A DNA stretch of 64,000 nucleotides from Gelidibacter maritimus (GTDB lineage Bacteria > Bacteroidota > Bacteroidia > Flavobacteriales > Flavobacteriaceae): the NCBI RefSeq assembly GCF_014062315.1, contig NZ_JACGLT010000003.1, positions 364,798-428,797 of the forward strand, in the 5' to 3' direction. The notes under the pieces are model-generated. The model made no database searches. It was not told where the DNA came from and saw only the letters and a list, made by a program, of their open reading frames with translations. A program made the position numbers and the translations under genes. Shown here piece after piece: positions 62,377-64,000 of this stretch (position 1 is the first letter of the stretch; each line of letters opens with the position of its first letter).

Positions 62377-63921
62377 TTACATCGCTAAACTCACTTTTTT
62401 AAGGTTATGCGCCATGGCAATGAGGCCTATTTCTGTTTCTACCTTATCAAGGCCCCTTAACATGAACCTTCTGAAGTTCATATTGTGTTTTATGTTACCA
62501 AATACTGCCTCCACATCCCAACATCTTTGTTTTCTGTGGGCAATACCTTGTGGACTCAATAATTTTTGTTTCGCTCTTGCCTTAAGCCTGACCAGCTTGT
62601 GGTTCCTCTCTACAATACGATTGCTTTTTGATTTATGGCACAGGCTTCTAAGCTGGCAGCCTATACAGTTTTTAGCCTGATATCTGTCTATTTTCTGTTC
62701 ATATCCGGTAGCTGTTTTTCTCACATAGCTCCCTATATTATCCATCGGCTGCCCCATAGGGCAATAATAGGTATCTGCTTCATCGTTATAGAACAGCTTA
62801 TCTGCTGCAAAAGGATTTTTGTTCTTGCCACGTTTTTCATCCAACTGTTCCTTGTGGAAGTAATTGTATTTTACAAAAGCCTCAATATCATTGTCTTCGA
62901 GGTAGGTGTAGTTTTCATCACTGCCATAGCCTGCATCGGCCGTCAGTCTTTCGGGCGGTTTTCCATAACCTTTTATAAAATCTTCGGTATGCTCGATAAG
63001 TGTGGCAGTGTCTGCCGTGGTCTGTGCAAGGGTGTAGTTTGCTATGAACTGGTTGTTGGTGGCTGCCTGTAGATTATAACCTGGTTTGAGCTGGCCATTT
63101 AGCATGTGGTCTTCTTTCATCCTCATAAAGGTGGTGTCGGGATCCGTCTTGCTCATGGAGTTGCGCCCGCCTATCTGCGCTTCGTAGCTATTGTATTTGG
63201 CAATATTCTTTGGCCAGTTCTTCTTGGCATAATTGAGCTTTTGTTTTACTTTCTTATCAACATCCTTTCCCTGGAGAGCCCGGTTGATCTTATCGATCGT
63301 TTGGGATACTTCATTGGGATCTATGGCTTTAAAATTATCAGGCTGGTTGGGCTTTTGTTCTTCCTCTGCATATACGGTCTCTACATAGCGCCATAAATCC
63401 TTGAGCTGTTTTTCAATGCGCGTGCGCGAGGTCTTGATGCTCTTTCCCCAAACAAAAGTATAGCGATTGGCATTGGCCTCGATCTTGGTGCCATCAACAA
63501 AGATGTCCTTTAAGCTCAGGTAGCCCTGTTCTGCCAGCAGAATGACAACTTGGTTAAAGATCTTTTTGAACTTTCCCTTGAGTTTTCCCGATCGAAAATT
63601 ACTGATGGTATTATGGTCAGGCTGGATACAGCCGCCGAGCCACATAAAATGGACGTTCTCACCCAAGGCCTGTTCGATCTTACGGGATGAATATAAGTTG
63701 CGAAGATAAGCATAGACCAAAATTTTGAGCAGATCCCTGGGATGATAGCTCGAGGTGCCACCGCCTTTATAGGTCCTTTCTATGGAACTGATATCTATTT
63801 GATCAAGAATGCTGTTGACGATACGCACGGGATGATGCTCTGGAACAAAATCATTATAACTGGGTGGGAGAAGACTCAATTGTGACTGGCTATTGGTCTT
63901 CCATATAACGTTGCTTTTCAT
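62377..63921 (-). CDS. IS1182-family transposase (DDE)
   Basis: This 514-residue transposase has the family layout. An N-terminal DUF772-type helical domain contains YHPRDLLKILVYAYLRN and the CIQPDHNTIS segment. The first Asp is in FVDGTKIEAN (near 143), the second in LTADAGYGSDENY (near 315), and the Glu in DVEAVFGNIKHN (near 470). A C-x2-C cluster, CIGCQLRSLC near 415, is also present. The reading frame is uninterrupted. It catalyses cut-and-paste or copy-type transposition. Confidence 0.94.
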   Translation of the reverse strand: MKSNVIWKTNSQSQLSLLPPSYNDFVPEHHPVRIVNSILDQIDISSIERTYKGGGTSSYHPRDLLKILVYAYLRNLYSSRKIEQALGENVHFMWLGGCIQPDHNTISNFRSGKLKGKFKKIFNQVVILLAEQGYLSLKDIFVDGTKIEANANRYTFVWGKSIKTSRTRIEKQLKDLWRYVETVYAEEEQKPNQPDNFKAIDPNEVSQTIDKINRALQGKDVDKKVKQKLNYAKKNWPKNIAKYNSYEAQIGGRNSMSKTDPDTTFMRMKEDHMLNGQLKPGYNLQAATNNQFIANYTLAQTTADTATLIEHTEDFIKGYGKPPERLTADAGYGSDENYTYLEDNDIEAFVKYNYFHKEQLDEKRGKNKNPFAADKLFYNDEADTYYCPMGQPMDNIGSYVRKTATGYEQKIDRYQAKNCIGCQLRSLCHKSKSNRIVERNHKLVRLKARAKQKLLSPQGIAHRKQRCWDVEAVFGNIKHNMNFRRFMLRGLDKVETEIGLIAMAHNLKKVSLAM

Positions 63922-63982
63922 AACATTAAGATACGAAAATCAAAGCTTTTTTCTAAATCTAAAGCATAAAAAAAGAGACTGC

Positions 63983-64000
63983 CTTTTTAGACAGCCTCTT
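63983..64000 (-). repeat. Right terminal inverted repeat of the IS1182-type element
   Basis: The reverse complement reads AAGAGGCTGTCTAAAAAG. It also starts a 10-bp hairpin (63999-63990 with 63983-63974, loop TAAAAA) followed on the minus strand by six T. That would stop outside transcripts before they reach the transposase start at 63921. The repeat ends exactly at the window edge and may continue beyond. Confidence 0.78.

Larger units (their letters stand above)
62257..64000 (-). mobile_element. IS1182-family insertion sequence
   Basis: An intact-looking element runs from a terminal repeat at 62257 to one ending at the window edge (64000), about 1744 bases. It contains a single transposase gene on the minus strand. 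The ends AAGAGGTCGTCTAAAAAC and AAGAGGCTGTCTAAAAAG (in inverted orientation) match at 15 of 18 positions. The right flank is not visible, so target-site duplication cannot be checked. It sits 24 bases after the M28 peptidase gene. The transposase is intact, so the element is potentially active. Confidence 0.88.

Noticed and set aside
62635..63396. Plus-strand frames inside the IS element
   Set aside because: They are antisense shadows of the intact transposase with no independent signals.
1..64000. CRISPR arrays, prophage, integrons or defence genes
   Set aside because: No regularly spaced repeats, cas genes, integrases or restriction genes were found; the accessory content is limited to the single IS element and short intergenic repeats.

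Overview
The window looks like a chromosomal segment of a marine-type member of the family Flavobacteriaceae (Bacteroidota). The base composition is AT-rich. Genes lack Shine-Dalgarno sequences, a short RpoD without region 1.1 is encoded, and many intergenic regions carry the Bacteroidota promoter pattern TTG-N18/19-TAnnTTTG. Lineage-typical families are present: PorG, GLPGLI, DUF5686, CarboxypepD_reg-like TonB-dependent receptors, DUF2797 and 2TM. Almost everything is core metabolism or cell envelope. I see no prophage, CRISPR array, secondary-metabolite cluster or defence island. One insertion sequence occupies the right edge.

Layout, left to right. (1) 0.1-5.8 kb, minus strand: CBS protein, nadK, porG, uppS, bamA, which joins outer-membrane assembly, lipid carrier synthesis and a type IX secretion component. 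pdxJ is divergent. (2) 6.7-12.6 kb, plus: a hydrolase, a MORN/TonB_C protein, a small membrane protein, then the proteostasis block tig-clpP-clpX. (3) 12.9-19.7 kb: a GH3-like enzyme, DUF2797, rpoD-rpsU, and a giant AsmA-like protein. (4) 20-25.2 kb: a folK-deoxynucleoside kinase fusion, an RNA methyltransferase, mutS (TTG start) and a tRNA-Gly/tRNA-Leu pair. (5) 25.3-32.4 kb: a small lipoprotein, kdtA, a sugar aminotransferase-galE-amidohydrolase operon, and fabD-lspA. (6) 32.6-38 kb: an FAD oxidoreductase, an atypical ClC channel and a membrane-tethered dihydrofolate reductase in one minus-strand run, then a glycogen-binding-like small protein and thyA. (7) 38.4-44.4 kb: etfB-etfA-bifunctional nuclease-nucleoside transporter, then pdhB. 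(8) 44.4-52.8 kb: a DUF5686 outer-membrane protein, soluble and membrane pyrophosphatases, a DUF4010 membrane protein and an App1-like phosphatase. (9) 53-56.7 kb, minus: ppk1, a second deoxynucleoside kinase and a beta-rich secreted protein. (10) 56.9-62.2 kb, plus: GLPGLI protein, TonB-dependent receptor, M28 peptidase. (11) 62.26-64.0 kb: an IS1182-family element whose outer inverted repeat coincides with the last base of the window.

Working together: the dTMP/folate set (membrane DHFR, thyA, FolK-dNK, second dNK, nucleoside transporter) is unusually well represented. So is the phosphate/pyrophosphate set (ppa, hppA, ppk1). The most notable sequence-level observations are the membrane-anchored DHFR, the FolK-dNK fusion, a 12-bp hairpin in the tig leader, a ClC protein lacking the canonical gating glutamate, an SD-less rpsU, several intergenic repeat/hairpin elements, and IS ends that double as terminators. 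I did not find a clearly new multi-gene system.
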